Below are positions 5,309 through 5,672 of a stretch of DNA of 5,672 bases, piece by piece. Every line of letters starts with the position of its first letter. Position 1 is the first letter of the stretch. This DNA is from Phycisphaerae bacterium. GTDB lineage: Bacteria; Planctomycetota; Phycisphaerae; UBA1845; Fen-1342. A program made the position numbers and the translations under genes. Location of the stretch: assembly GCA_020058145.1 (NCBI GenBank), contig JAGVEP010000497.1, positions 1 to 5,672 of the forward strand. The letters are read 5' to 3'. The notes under the pieces are model-generated. The model made no database searches and had not been told where the DNA came from. It saw nothing but the letters and a program-made list of their open reading frames with translations.

Positions 5309-5672
5309 TCAGAAGTGCACTTTCACCAGTGGACGCAGCAGCAGCGCGAACACAATCGACAGAACCAGCAGCGAAATCAGCCAGTGAACGTCCACGCCGA
5401 GCATCGGCAGCGCGCGTTTCGGATAGCGAATCTCGAGCGCCTCAAACGCTGACGAGGAGGGGATCGACGGCTCCGCCGAGTACAGCACTCGAGCCAGCCA
5501 GGTGCCGCCCCGCAGTGTGCCGACGCGTGGCAAACCACCGCCCACGCACAAGGGCAGCTCCACCCGGTCGGCACCCGCGCCAAACGCCAGCGCGAAGTTC
5601 CCCGCCCGCTCCGGCGTGATGCGCCAATCCACGGTCCGTAGCGCCGGCACACGACAGGGGTCGCCCGCGTTA
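5309..5672 (-). CDS. C-terminal part of an unknown membrane-anchored protein (partial)
   Basis: The minus-strand frame is open from the right edge to TGA at 5309-5311, giving about 120 residues. A GTG at 5648-5650 could serve as a start, but the frame continues upstream without a stop (NAGDPCRVPALRT), so the true start is probably outside. The sequence before the helix looks like a beta-rich soluble domain (VDWRITPERAGNFALAFG, VELPLCVGGGLPRVGTLRGG). One hydrophobic helix follows near the end (WLISLLVLSIVFALLL), with a short basic tail RPLVKVHF. The helix followed by positive charge suggests the domain is periplasmic and the tail cytoplasmic. I do not recognise the family. It converges on the 17-haem cytochrome and ends 119 bases from its stop, so it is not in the same operon. 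Even third-position G/C use and a coherent topology support a real gene. Confidence 0.65.
   Translation of the reverse strand, partial: NAGDPCRVPALRTVDWRITPERAGNFALAFGAGADRVELPLCVGGGLPRVGTLRGGTWLARVLYSAEPSIPSSSAFEALEIRYPKRALPMLGVDVHWLISLLVLSIVFALLLRPLVKVHF

Noticed and set aside
5207..5452. 81-codon plus-strand frame near the right end
   Set aside because: Starts inside the long hairpin and runs antisense to the membrane-protein gene; polar low-complexity product (QQQREHNRQNQQRNQ) is the complement of the transmembrane helix codons.

Overview
The window is GC-rich bacterial DNA dominated by secreted multiheme c-type cytochromes. Sec signal peptides, a likely lipoprotein and CXXCH haem-binding motifs point to a Gram-negative-type envelope and a respiratory or extracellular-electron-transfer lifestyle. 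The short lipoprotein beginning with a membrane segment and a GC lipobox resembles small proteins common in Planctomycetota (Phycisphaerae-like). That phylum assignment is an impression from style, not a search result.

Layout from left to right. (a) Bases 1-319 hold at most the first 33 codons of a leftward gene running off the left edge, a small hairpin, and a weak promoter. (b) 320-583 (+) encodes a small putative lipoprotein of unknown function. (c) 590-630 holds two hairpins between convergent genes. (d) 637-1413 (-) encodes a secreted five-haem cytochrome c built from two copies of a paired-CXXCH module. (e) 1414-1934 is a 521-base divergent intergenic region. It carries CCCGAAC-type repeats and, just ahead of the next gene, a potentially structured mRNA leader ending in a strong Shine-Dalgarno. 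(f) 1935-5189 (+) encodes the centrepiece: a 1084-residue secreted protein with a six-repeat NHL beta-propeller followed by 17 CXXCH haem sites. (g) 5206-5275 is a long imperfect hairpin between convergent genes. (h) 5309-5672 (-) is the C-terminal part of a membrane-anchored protein whose start lies beyond the right edge.

How they may work together (inference): the two cytochromes are divergently transcribed from one intergenic region and share a recognisable haem module (HP-h-G/H, DGRV-x-CxxCH, LCxxCH). They could be co-regulated partners in one electron-transfer chain, the five-haem protein as a small periplasmic carrier and the 17-haem NHL protein as a large conduit or surface-exposed element. 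No porin, oxidase, reductase or maturation gene is visible, so donor and acceptor cannot be named.

The items most worth a second look are the 17-haem NHL fusion, the C-x2-C-x2-C-H arrangement at its last haem, and the leader at about 1847-1934. That leader has a local resemblance to the core of cobalamin riboswitches but lacks the rest of that fold.
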